This document shows positions 24,126 through 35,175 of a DNA stretch of 64,000 nucleotides, one piece after another. The stretch comes from Coriaria nepalensis (Eukaryota; Streptophyta; Magnoliopsida; Cucurbitales; Coriariaceae). Location of the stretch: positions 3,298,501 through 3,362,500 of the forward strand of contig CP114488.1 in assembly GCA_027186245.1 (NCBI GenBank), in the 5' to 3' direction. The notes beneath the pieces were generated by a model. That model ran no database searches and was not told the origin of the DNA. It saw nothing but the letters and a program-made list of their open reading frames with translations. The translations under genes were made by a program, and so were the position numbers. Within the stretch, counting starts at the first letter, position 1, and every line of letters begins with the position of its first letter.

Positions 24126-25539
24126 TTCTCAAACTAATTGAATTCTAATAGCAACATTCACTCTTTCATTACTTGAAGAAATATACCATAAGTAAAAGGG
24201 CTTCACAAACTATAACACTGCTCTTTGAAGTTTTTGCTTATAACTTTAAGCTTGATTCCAAAGATTCATCCAATGAGCTTTCATATCTCCTCCTTGAATG
24301 AAATCTTTTTTTTTTTTTTTTAAAGTCATTAACTCTATAGAGTTAATATAAAATTGTTCATACTTTGTTGACTTATCAACTATCATTGTGGTTGATACAC
24401 CCAATCTTCATGTTGTAGTTGCCTTATTAACTTTCATTCGGTTGATGAACTCCAACTTCAACTATTTCTTCCCCCATATTTAAGGTAATCTCTTCTTTCA
24501 TAAACTCAAGTAGAGGTAAGATTTCCTTACATGCTTGGTGTTTTTTTTTTCAATATTATTTTTCCCTTCCAACATTGATTAAGATGGAGACAAAAATAAT
24601 GTTCTTTCTTTTTGTCTCCACACACATTTTTCCCTTTGCAAAATAATGTTGCTTATAGAAAATTCTTGAACAATATATGCATTCATGAGAATCATACAAA
24701 GTTTATCTCATATTTCATGTTAAGAAACTAAGAGGTATATGAAGATAGAAAAAACTGAGATAGAATAGTTTAGTGTCGTACTGACCTCTCGAAAGAGGGG
24801 CGGAGACCCAATGAAGAAAGGATTATTTAAAATTATGCTAATACATGCAAAAACCATGGGCAAGTTCAGATCGGGTCGCTCCCCCATCTTTCTATTGGTC
24901 GAGTGCTCAATTAGTACGTACACATGGGCCAATAAAAAGAAAAAGTAAGAAAGTATAATAAATAGTAAGATATAAGCATGTAATAATCTTTACGAAGAAT
25001 ATGAGTTTTAAGATTATTAAATATTACATGTTCCACACATCATATGCATTTATATATACAACTGTTTTGTGAGTTATGTTTATAATTGTTGAGTGAAAAC
25101 TCATGTCTTACTTTCCATGTTGTAGGCACTAAGAGTAAGCAACTGATCTATTACCTTAACAAACTTGCCGAGAGGGCGCGATTTATGCAAAAGAGATAGT
25201 GGTATCAAGTCTAAGTTACTTTAACTTCCGCTTTAATATTATAAATAGTGATAATATAAATATTTTGGTACATTGTAAAGACTCGGTCAATTGTCTTAGA
25301 ACCTTTGTATAAATATTTTGAAATCTTCTAGTGGACACGTGCATGTTTAGTAGTAGCATTATAACACTTCATTTTTTATATGATAGAATTTGCTATTAAT
25401 CAATAAACTCTTTTAATGAAAAAAGTGTTAAAAAGCTTCTTTGAAATTAAGTCCGTAGAGGAAAAACAAAATGTACTCTAATTTTACATGGAAAAGTTTA
25501 ATAAAGTAACAGTCCAAACAATACGAGTCGTTACATTAG
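24126..25539. other. Intergenic stretch, possible LTR fragments
   Basis: No gene is recognised. Poly-T tracts lie at 24307-24323 and 24541-24550. The segment at 24750-25350 has several features common in retroelement LTRs (a CCCTCTTTCGAGAGG-like inverted pair, then purine-rich words and GTAAAGACTCGGTCAATTG), but I could not match it to a named family. Confidence 0.3.
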
Positions 25540-25900
25540 CAACAGGTGGATTTAAAGTTGGGTTTCTGAGTGGATTTGGGAGTGGATTTTCGGTTGGATT
25601 TGCATCTATATCTGTGTTTTCCTCCATTGATGAATGATTATTTTTCTAAGCTATAATATGCTCTGATACAATGTTAATAAGTTGATAATGAAGCAAAAGA
25701 TAATCTTCATCCTTATCAAAAATAATACAAGCAGAGAGTTCAAATAGGAAAAGTTAGCTAGAAAACCTAACTAATTACAGCCAAATTTGGAATCAAGTGA
25801 GCTGTCATTGTGCTTGTAAAAGAGGCAGTACTAATAAAGAAGAATGCACGTACCCCAAACCATATACGTTAATATGCAGGTTCTAAAAATTTAGTCTTTT
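25480..25900 (-). mobile_element. 5' end of a Ty1/copia element: LTR end, primer-binding site and gag start
   Basis: On the minus strand an LTR-like segment ends ...CTTATTAACA at 25672. The next bases, 25671-25660, read TTGTATCAGAGC, one base off the initiator-methionine tRNA binding site TGGTATCAGAGC typical of plant copia. A short frame starts at ATG 25627 after a 32-base gap and reads MEENTDIDANPTENPLPNPL, then more Asn-Pro repeats and VANVTTRIV, as copia gag proteins often begin. It stops after about 49 codons. The right limit of the LTR is uncertain and no downstream pol is found to the left, so the element is a fragment. Confidence 0.65.
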
Positions 25901-27236
25901 CTCTCTTGATTGGTTGTCTGTTGGTCCTAGTGGTATTTTTGGATGAGGGGATCTCTGGATTTCTTGGTGGTGACTGGTGGATTTGCTTCTTGTTGTTTTT
26001 GTTTTTTAGATACTTGTATTGGGCGTTATTTTCTTTGCTTTGCGTTGATTTGGTTTGGTTTGTTTTCTTTCCGCTTAGCTTATTTATTGGCTTTGTTTGT
26101 TCCCCTGTTAGGCCGGGGATTCTTTGACAGAGTTTGTTTTTTTCTTCGTGCTAGGAAAATTTTCTTTTGGCCAAAAATAAAAGTGGGTATTGGCATATTA
26201 GGTTTAGTGATCTTCATGTATTCCTGCAATGTGAAATGGGGATGAAAACAGATAAGAAAAGTGGAAGGATGATGGAGAAGAGGAAGGTGGTGAGGTTTTA
26301 TGCAAAGTAGCTAATGGGATAAAAAGCTCGTGCTTGACTTTGTATCTGCGGTTACTTTTATTTCTGCATTGTCAGCATTTTCAATTGTTTTCACATCCTT
26401 ATCTTTTACAAGATATTACCACTAAAAAATTTGAAGCAATATTGATTGATTTCCTATTTTTTATTTTCCACTAACTGTCACATGATGTTATTTCAGTTTT
26501 CACATCTTTTTATTTTTTTTTTGTATTTTTTGTGGTTATAATAATGAGATTTTAAACAGAATGAAAAGACAAGTGATCCCAAATACAACATTTTCATGAA
26601 TCATTCTCTTACATTCAAACCAAGAGAAATCACATTTATGTTGAAAACCTCAACACAAATTTGAACAAAACCAATACTCATCTGCTGGGTTTTGATCCAT
26701 ATAACAACATGGATAATTCTCATTATGCCGGACCTGAGATGTGGATCATCCAAGACACATTAGCAAAGCGTACTTCTCCTATTCAAATCGAAGTTTGAAA
26801 CTAAAGTTCTCCTTAGGAGGATAGATGGGGCTATTCAGGTGAGATCCAATGTAGATCCAAAAACCATAGAAAGAATCATGACTCTTATATAAATATCAAG
26901 CTAAAAGGAAAAGGAAAAAGGAAAACAATTACAACGCAAGGCAGTTTTGCATGTCCACCAGGACTCAAATGACCAATTAAAAAACACAGAAAGGAAGAAG
27001 CGCCCCTTCACGAAAACCACCATGATACCAAAAAGCTTAAAATATTTGTGGTTATATATACTGATATTTTCTATATAAAATAGTATCAGTTTTTCAATTA
27101 TCAAGACCGCACTTCCAACAAGTAACAAAGCAAAGAGATTGGCTGCCTACCTTGTTACTTCCAGGCAGATGATAGTTTTTGTTCTTTTGATCTAATTCAA
27201 CATATATATATATATATATATATCCTTCTTCAACAG
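25901..27236. other. Intergenic stretch and SYP22 3' flank
   Basis: No separate gene is recognised. Plus-strand frames at 25906-26245 are hydrophobic but low in complexity and I do not trust them. An (AT)n microsatellite at 27203-27223 lies within the probable SYP22 3' UTR, about 15-35 bases past the stop codon. Confidence 0.45.
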
Positions 27237-29883
27237 TTATGCTGCAAGCACTACAATCACGATAAGAAGCACGATCCCGAATATCACCAATAGTAAGCAG
27301 GCCTGCATCAAAATTTTCAAGCTCAGAAAGAATTTAGAAAAATAAAATCAAATCAAGAGAGTAATTAGTAAGCATATGTTTTATTTATAAATAGTCGTGA
27401 TCATTAAATATATAAAAATAAAAAATTACAAGAGAAGAATTCGATCTTTGAGTCTTTGAGGCTTTTACTAGGTGGGACATTCCCTGAGCAGTCGCAGCTT
27501 GGGAGCTCTCTATGTTGGATCCTATATCATCTACAGAGTACATATGGAAGACATGAAGGTTAAAAAAAAAATAGATGTAGACAGAAAACAAACTTGAAGG
27601 GACAATGCGGTAGCTTCGCGAACTAAGATAGAGATAAGATGACTTGCCTATCATAGCTCCCTGCTCATGGACTAGAACAGCCAGATCTTTAAAAATTTCA
27701 TTCACTTCACCAATTTGCTGTTGAATTTCTTGAATTCCTTGTTCTCTTTCCTCTATTACCGCCTCATTGAAAGCAATTTCATTGTCCAACAGCAGCACCT
27801 CATGTCTGCAACACAAATTGCTCAGAAGCAAAACAAAACCAGCTCATGAAGATGCCTCCATAAACATGGTATGGGGGCGAAACCAACAAAATTCTAGTAC
27901 TATCTTGCTATTCTGGATCAATTGGACACACGGGAAACAACTATATACACATAGAGCTCACCTCCTAGACTCCATAAGGAGGGCATGTCGCTGTGAATTC
28001 TTATTTGAATTTACAACTTCCTCACTGTCCAAGTAGCTGCATGAAACATGGAAGAGTCAAATCATCCATGTGCATGCTCATAGTAGGATAACACAAAAAC
28101 ATCCACTAGATTAAATTTTCAAGAAGGCAATTTTTGCAGTTTGAAGTTTATCACCATGTTTTCTCTAATTTCAAGCAAGATAGAAGTAAAATACAACATA
28201 GTGACCAATTTCTTAACAAAACCTAGAAGGAAGAGCAGATTGAGGAACAAAAGGAGCATATGCTGTTTCCCTCTCAGCTGCAAGTCGTTGAGCCTTCTGA
28301 AAGTCTTTCAAGACTGCTTGCAAATCTTTCGCAAGTTTTGCATCTGTAATTTTCTTGCTTGCCTATGATTAAATGGAAAATGTCCAAGATCATCATTACA
28401 AATAGATTAGAGAAATAAAAGTGTCGACCAAAAAAAAAAGCAGCATGTGAAGAAAAAGTATAAATTCAAGCTTCTTCTATAGCACAATAATGTGTACATT
28501 ATTTAAGCAGTACTGACATAATTTTATGGAGCTAAAGTTAGATAGACATGCACGATCATGTAGGGTTTATGCTCCTCACCATGCTATGCAAGCATGTTTA
28601 AGAACTAAAATGTGGAATTGTTTGTGAGCAAATATGTTATCAGGAAGGAATTGCCTTGAAATACCATATTTTATTCATACACGCAAGTATATTTGAAGGT
28701 AATAATCCTCTTTTTGAAAGAACTCAATCATTCAATCTCACTGTATCTTGAGTCATTGGTAGTTTAACATTAAAAATACTGTTAATTTAGTACAGATAGT
28801 ACAACTCTATATACTAATACTAATACAGTGCATAGCAAGTATCTCATTGGTATTCAGATAGTCTCAAGCGCTCAACCAAGTATGATTTTTTTTTTTTTTT
28901 TTTTGTGACATAAGGTGCAGAAAAAAACAGTTGGGAGTCTGTGTCAATAGAAAGAGACGGCTTGGCATGAACTGAAGCTACAAGGGAAAACTCACTTTAA
29001 CCTCAGCATTGTGATCAATGTCACTAGCTTGCTTGAGCCTGGCTGAAGTATCCTTCACCAGTTGTCCAATGTGTAGCCTTGTCTTGTGCCTGTAAATAAG
29101 ATAAACCCATAGAATCGCGACATTAGCCCAGTCTTGGTTGCTTAGCTCATGACTACTTTCTTTCTCTGTCTTTCTCATTGGCCAAATGAAATCATAGAGG
29201 AACTAATGGAGTTCAATTAAGGAGTGGATGAACACAGATTTTATAACCATTTAGAGTGGTGAGAACCTTGTGAACCATCTAGTTTTCAACGAGTGAAACA
29301 AGGTGTCAATATTCAAATAGCCCCCGACTTCAAAACCGTTTACTAATATCCAACCCACTAGAACTACATGTCGTTCATAGTCCCAAAAAAAACGAAGAAA
29401 AGGAAAGCCGACTCCATATACATTACAATGGTTCAGTTTTAAATTCCAACACGATTGAACTTCTCAACAAAACGGAGAATATGAATCTAGTAAACGCATA
29501 AAGTAAATTCTCTTGTTTATTTTTCCCTGGTAAATAAAAAGTTCGATTCGATCAATCGGCTAACATTTCCGGCAATTCATGAATCAAATTGATAAGATCA
29601 AACGCATATGCAGTCCCACAAATAAAAAAGGCAAAATAATTCTAATAACTCGAACAGCTAGAATAATCAAGAAACCTAAAAGACAGCGAACTTACAGCTT
29701 CTCGCGGAGCTCGACGGTGTCCTTGGGCGTTCCGACGGTGTTAACGAGTCTCTGAAACGTAGCTACGGCGGTGTTGATCTGGAATATTCCTGCCGCGACA
29801 GCTTGAGTAGGATCTTGCTTGCCACTGACATCTCGCCTCGATGAAGCAAAGGGTCGGCCGGCCTCGATATCTTGAAAACTCAT
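27237..29883 (-). CDS. SYP22: Vacuolar/prevacuolar syntaxin SYP22-type Qa-SNARE, seven exons
   Basis: SYP22/VAM3 syntaxins drive membrane fusion at the prevacuolar compartment and vacuole together with Qb, Qc and R SNAREs. Exons on the minus strand are 29883-29696, 29089-28996, 28362-28223, 28036-27962, 27805-27648, 27530-27430 and 27302-27237. They sum to 822 bases, or 273 residues, close to the usual 268. The protein begins [11 protein letters not shown]; the Habc region contains [20 protein letters not shown] and [20 protein letters not shown]. The SNARE motif covers about 180-240, with the zero-layer glutamine at Gln214 ([10 protein letters not shown]), and a C-terminal anchor of 21 residues (253-273, [20 protein letters not shown]) follows. 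Intron 5 begins with GC (AG|GCAAGT), the rare GC-AG type; the others are GT-AG. I chose the ATG at 29883 over one at 29913 because homologues start MSFQD. Confidence 0.95.
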
Positions 29884-30399
29884 CTTCTTCCGGTAAAACC
29901 CTAACTTTCCCAAGAAAATTCAATCAAGAGGATTTTCCTGAGAAAAGGATTGGCGGAGGGGGAAAATTGGCGTTTCTGAGCGTCAAATCGGTGTGACGAA
30001 TTAGGTCAATTTGAAGGGGTTTGACGATAATTGGGGAAATTGGTGGGTAGAGAGAGAGAAACAAACAAATTCGGAGAAAGAGAGAGAGAGAGAAGGACGG
30101 GGCGACGATCCAAGTTATTTTGTTATTTTTACCCGCACGGTGACATGAACCGGTCTTATGACTCGTGGACGGTAGAGATGCTTGCATATTCATTTTATTA
30201 TTATTTTTTTTTTTTTTTTTTTTTACGTTGACGCATAAAGGTTAATATCATTTGATGATGGCTTAACTTATTTATGGATCCATCCATTTTTTTTTATATA
30301 CGAGAGATTATTATATGCATAATCTCGTTGGAGGAGAATAAAGATAGAATGAAAATTCAGAAAATGTCAATGTTAGAGGCTTCTGATAAAAATAATAAG
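29884..30399. promoter_or_regulatory. SYP22 5' flank with CT/GA-rich tract
   Basis: Just upstream of SYP22 lies a GA-rich run (30047-30095 on the plus strand, hence CT-rich on the gene strand), a layout common in plant 5' leaders. A T run of about 20 bases lies at 30207-30224. I see no clear TATA box. Which bases belong to the leader cannot be told without transcript data. Confidence 0.4.
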
Positions 30400-33300
30400 A
30401 TGTGTATGAGTGGGAAGGAGTGATGGTAAAGGAAGAGGAATGGATAAGAGAGGAAGGCCAAGGATTAAGAAGGGTGAGGGGGGGGGGACAGTATTTCTAG
30501 TAAGATGCAGGACGATATCAACAGTGGGGAAGGGATTGTAGAAGACATCCTACTGAGTGGTTTTGGTGGTTAGCTTGAATAAGCCACTCAACAGTCATGA
30601 TTGACGTAGCATGGAACTGTTAAAGGACAGGGACTCTCTTGACAGTTAGAGCCCTAAAGTGGGTAATTAAGATTTACAGCCCTAGTTTTGTTTTTGCAAG
30701 CAAGACAAAGAATAAAAAAGACGAGGTTGAGGAGAAGGTTGGGGTTTGACGGTTGTGAGTACTGTGATCCTGATGGGTTATCAGGGACCTTGCTTTATGG
30801 AGGAAAGGTAGAATAGGGTGTAGATTGAGGAGGTAACCTACAACTGATTGTGTTTATGGTTTGGTTGAAGGGAGGTCTTCTTCCAGTGAGGTGTATATGG
30901 GTTTATAGTCATCATCTAGTAGCTGCTAATATGAGGGAAATGTGGTTGTTGTTAGCTAGCAAAATTTTCCAGGGGGCTTTTCTGTATATGCTATTTGGTG
31001 ATTGGAATGAGATTACCAGCAAGGTTGAGAAGGAAGGTGGGGCAAGGAGGAGGAAATCTTTAATGGCTTATTTCAGGGAGTTCATTGATGATTGTTGTCT
31101 TATTGATGTGCCATATAAGGGGGAGACATTTACCTAGATATGAGTTAGAAATGGTGGGCTGATTAAGGAAATACTAGATCTGGTGCTTATTGATATGGGT
31201 TGGAGAGCTAGATTCCCCAATTCCTTTTGTTATAAATTTTCCAATTTTGGGTCTGACCATGCTCCAATATTGTTTGGCACAGAGGAAGCTAGGATAAATT
31301 GGAAGAAGCAGTTTAGGTTTGAGGCTTACTGGGTTGAGGGCAGTACTTGTAGGGAGGTTATTGATGATGCATGGAGGGTGGAGGTGGAAGGTTCTCAAGC
31401 TGCAAAATTGGGAAAGAAGTTGGGGATGTGTAGAGAAAGGTTAATCAAGTGGGGTAGAGCCAGATTCCCCAATAATGCGAAAATGATCTGCTGGGTATTA
31501 GGGGAGATTGATAAGTTACAGCAAAGGGACAATAACAATGAGTCTTACTTTCAAAATCTCAGTTTTCTCAAGGCCAAGCTTAATAAAGTATGGATCAGGA
31601 AGAAAAATATTGCGGGGTGAGATCTAGGGTCAAGTGGTTGAATTTTTGGTGACAGAAATACAAAATTTTTCCATCAAGTTTGCTTACATGGGAGACAACA
31701 AAATAAGATCATTAGAATAAAGAATGGATGTGGGGAGTGGGTTGATTCTGAGATTGATATTTTCGGTGAGTTTGAGGCCTTCTATAGAAATCTGTTTTAC
31801 ATTGGATGGTACGGGGAAGTGGGGTAACATGTTAGATTGTATAGACAAAAAGGTGGAGGATGATGTGAATGAAAGGTTAGTTTGTGATGTTACATAAGAG
31901 GATATCAAAAGGCTCTGGGTGTAGACAAGTTTAATGGTATTTTATATCAAACATTCTGGTGCACGATGAGGAGGGATGTCATAAATGAAGTTAAGGGTTT
32001 CTTTGAAGATGAGGTATTTTTTTATGAATGGAACATCACACAAGTGGTGTTGAGTCTTGAAGTTGATAATCCTAAGTCTGTTGCCCAATTTAGGTTAATT
32101 AGCCTATATTATTTTGTTTATAAGATCATAAGCAAGGTGTTGGTAAAGCCGTGTATGGATGGTTTGATCTCGAATGAGCAAAATGCCTTTGTTCCTGGTA
32201 AATTGATCCATGACAATATCCTTATTACAAATGAGGTGTTTCGTTGTATGAACCTTAAGAAAAAAGGCAAAATCTTGGTGGTTGGTCTTAAAATGGACAT
32301 AGTTAAGGCATATGATAGAGTGGAGTGGGGCTTCTTGATGAAGATTTTGGAAAAGTTAGGTTTTGATGGGAAGTTTGTGAATTGGATAATGAGGCTTGTC
32401 TCCTCTGTTATTTACACCCTTAAAGTGAATGAACAATGTGGGGGGTAATAGGAGGGGCTTGAGACAAGGGGACCCTTTGTCTCCTTATTTATTCTTTTTT
32501 GTAACTGAAGTGTTGTCTCGGGTTCTAAATAGGAAAATCTGTAAAGGCAGCCTGATGGGTTTCAGATTGGGTAAAGGTGGAGTGATTTTGTCTCATTTAC
32601 TTTTTGTTGATGATAGCCCCTTTTTTCTTAAAGGCCGATCGAGCTAACTATTTGGTATGAAACGAGGTGTACGATAGATATTGTAAGGTTTTTGGGCAGC
32701 TGGTCAGTTTTGAGAAATCTTCAGCCTTCTTCAACCCCAATACAACCAATGAGGTGAGGAGAATCATTCTGAATACTTTAAATGTTAGACAAAGTCAAAA
32801 TCTGAGAATTTATCTTGCATCCCCTTTTTTGGGGGAAAATATAGGGTTGAGACTTTCAAATACTTGAAAGAAATGATTGAGGGGAAAATTCAAAGTTTGA
32901 AATCTAAATTGCTCTTTCCAAGGGGAAGAGAGGTTCTCATAAAAGAGGTGGCTAGGGCCACTCCGATTTATGTTATGTCCTGTTTTAAGATCCCTAAGAA
33001 ACTTTGTACATTTGAAGGCTTGAAGTGAGTTGACTAAGGCTAAAAAGGATGGGGGGTTGGGTTTCAAGGATCTTCATATGTTTAATCTGGCCCTTCTTGC
33101 AAAACAATGGTGGAGATTTCTAACTAGGGAAAAGGGCTACTATAATGAAGATCCTTTAATTTCCGAATTGCTCCTTTCTTGAAGCTATTGGGGAGGAAGG
33201 GGGGATTGTCGTGGGCTTGGCAAAGCATTCTTGAAGGAAAGGAGTTGCTTGCAGATGATCTGGTGTGGGAGATGACTAATGGTAAGAGAATAATAATATG

Positions 33301-33590
33301 AGATGACAATTGGATGACTAATGGTAAGAGAATAAGAATATGGGATGACAATTGGTTAAGGGTGGTGTTGGTATTCACTCTTTGGCTTTTGCTAGGGAGG
33401 TTCCTTCTATGGTATCTGAGCTTATTAACACTAAGACTAGGTGATGGTGTCTTAATACTTTGCATAGTTTATTTGATTCTAACATTGTGGCTGCTATTCT
33501 TTGTACACCTATTAGTCTTTGCAGGTCGGAGGATAGGGTGGTTTAGGCTCTACATAAGAAGGGCTTTTTTTATTTTTTTTTTATCAACAT
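30400..33590 (+). mobile_element. Decayed LINE retrotransposon with endonuclease and reverse transcriptase
   Basis: Domains appear in order on the plus strand. An APE-type endonuclease end contains LFGDWNEITSKVEKEGG (about 30987-31037) and FGSDHAPILFG (about 31248-31280). The reverse transcriptase follows: NEQNAFVPGKLIHDNILI (about 32172-32225), GLKMDIVKAYDRVEWGFL (about 32284-32337), LRQGDPLSPYLFF (about 32459-32497) and LLFVDDSPFF, where the family has YADD, near 32600-32630. The C-terminal GGLGFKDLHMFNLALLAKQW follows at 33050-33110. Frames break repeatedly, for example at 31137, 31620 and 32448. A 42-base tandem duplication sits at 33272-33355. It is inactive. Confidence 0.9.
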
Positions 33591-33619
33591 AATTGTTATT
33601 TGCATTCCATCTGAATCGA

Positions 33620-33830
33620 AATTGCTTAAGAAGCTCCCGATAGTTGTGAAATCTTCCCGCCAAGGTCTTTATCTAATTTAATATGCGGATCAGCCTTGAT
33701 TCCTGCTCCTGGTAAGGTCACTTTCAACTTCTGTTCCACTACTTGTATATACTTATCTTCATGATGACTCTTGCTCCATGTTCGGTTGAAATAATTCTTC
33801 TTGCCAAGCTTGGCTAGCTGAACATGTTAG
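33620..33830 (-). pseudogene. Myb/SANT-like protein remnant of a PIF/Harbinger element
   Basis: The minus strand reads KKNYFNRTW then KYIQVVEQKLKVTLPGAGIKADPHI over about 33825-33665. This resembles the Myb_DNA-bind_3 domain of plant proteins with a LPGxxLKAxPHIxSR motif. Such Myb-like proteins are the second protein of PIF/Harbinger transposons and help the transposase enter the nucleus and bind ends (known from the family). Only a fragment survives and the frame is broken. Its nearness and shared strand with the transposase relic at 34270-35175 support the call; alone it would be weak. Confidence 0.5.
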
Positions 33831-34269
33831 TGCATGCTCCTCGTTTCATCTTTTCTCCAAACGGTTTAGATCGCACAATATCCAAGTGATCTATGACCAT
33901 CTTGCATGTCATGTCACCAATCATAGTGAGGTATTTCAATATCTTTGAAGTAAAATAAGTCTTATCCAAATTTGATTAAGTTAAATGCTCTTCGGTTGGT
34001 CGAAGCTAATCGTTGAACGATCTAAAATTCGTGTTTAATCGATCACATTAATATTTGATTTTAATTACCTACTTTTTAATTATGATAACTGACTCATATT
34101 TATTTTGAATCTCTAAAATAATTACTTCTTTCCACGTGTCTATGATGTTTTTCTAGTGTCAATATTAGCAGACAATAAGCCATGATTATTCGGTTTTGAA
34201 CCTTGAAGGAGTAAAAAAAGTGATTTCTTAAAATTCCTCAACGCATTTTAAGTAGACCAAAACATCACT

Positions 34270-35175
34270 CTGTAATGTTCCTAGAATCTAAATGGCATAG
34301 GTTAAAAAGTTTTTTTACATTAGCAGGTTGGCGACCATTTTTCCACTCACTTGGATGGTACCGTTGTCCCTTTTATGGTGCTAGGAATCCTTCTCTATTC
34401 ATATAACCAACATCGCATAAGTAGTAGTACCTTTGAGGGACCTTAAAACCAAGTCACATTCAACTACACTCTTTAAGATTATCATTGGCCGTCGAACCCT
34501 CTCACCCAGTCAAGACATATATAAATTGCATGTCTAGAGAACACACCCCTAAGACATTTGTTGCTATCTTAGCCTTACGTGACCTGTAATGAGGTTTGTC
34601 CTCGGCAGGTATCCTAACATTAATGCTCGAAGACAATTCTGCATGAAAGCATGTAATGCATGTGATTTTGGTTATGAATGTTACTTAACTAGAAATGAAA
34701 AAAAAAAGTAACGCAATGATGATGAGATTGGCTATTTTACCTTGAACCATTTACATCTCTTCTCAGTACATTCTTCTTATATTGGTTCCAGTATCTTAAA
34801 AAATTCACCATGCAGACTAATGATTGCTTTGAGTACCTTTGAAAAATGATGACTAATAGTCTCACATGAACCTAAATTTATGACTCACTATCATATTCTT
34901 AGTATGGTGGGCTAGTATGAATAGGTTTATTGCTACTTGTTCATCTATCAATATATCTTGTATATAATGCAGTCTACCTCTAGTTGTAAGAATATCACAT
35001 AATTTTGTAAAACTAGCCCTATTCATTCTAGTGGGGTTCAGACTGCATATATCAAGTTTAGCATATATCTCCTCTTAACATTAAAGTCCAACACATACTT
35101 ATGACTCAAATGCTCTCTCTTAATATACATCAGCCTCTCTTAATTAACAATTTCCGACAATAAGGAAACAACAGC
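34270..35175 (-). pseudogene. PIF/Harbinger transposase remnant (HARBI1-like, DDE_4)
   Basis: Minus-strand text near 35010-34880 reads MNRASFTKLCDILTTRGRLH then DEQVAINLFILAHHTKNMIV, matching the N-terminal helix-turn-helix part of plant Harbinger transposases (xMDRxTFxxLCxLLR, FLxIIAHHxKNRxI). Further on, 34640-34380 gives broken matches to the catalytic part: NCLRAL where the family has NCLGALDGT, then [16 protein letters not shown] where it has WEGSAADSRVLRDA, and GTTTYAMLVI for GxYYLCDAGY. The catalytic aspartates cannot all be read. Stops are frequent. It is inactive. Confidence 0.7.

Noticed and set aside
25906..26245. Hydrophobic plus-strand open frames
   Set aside because: Composition follows T/G-rich DNA, two frames overlap with similar quality and no family is recognised.
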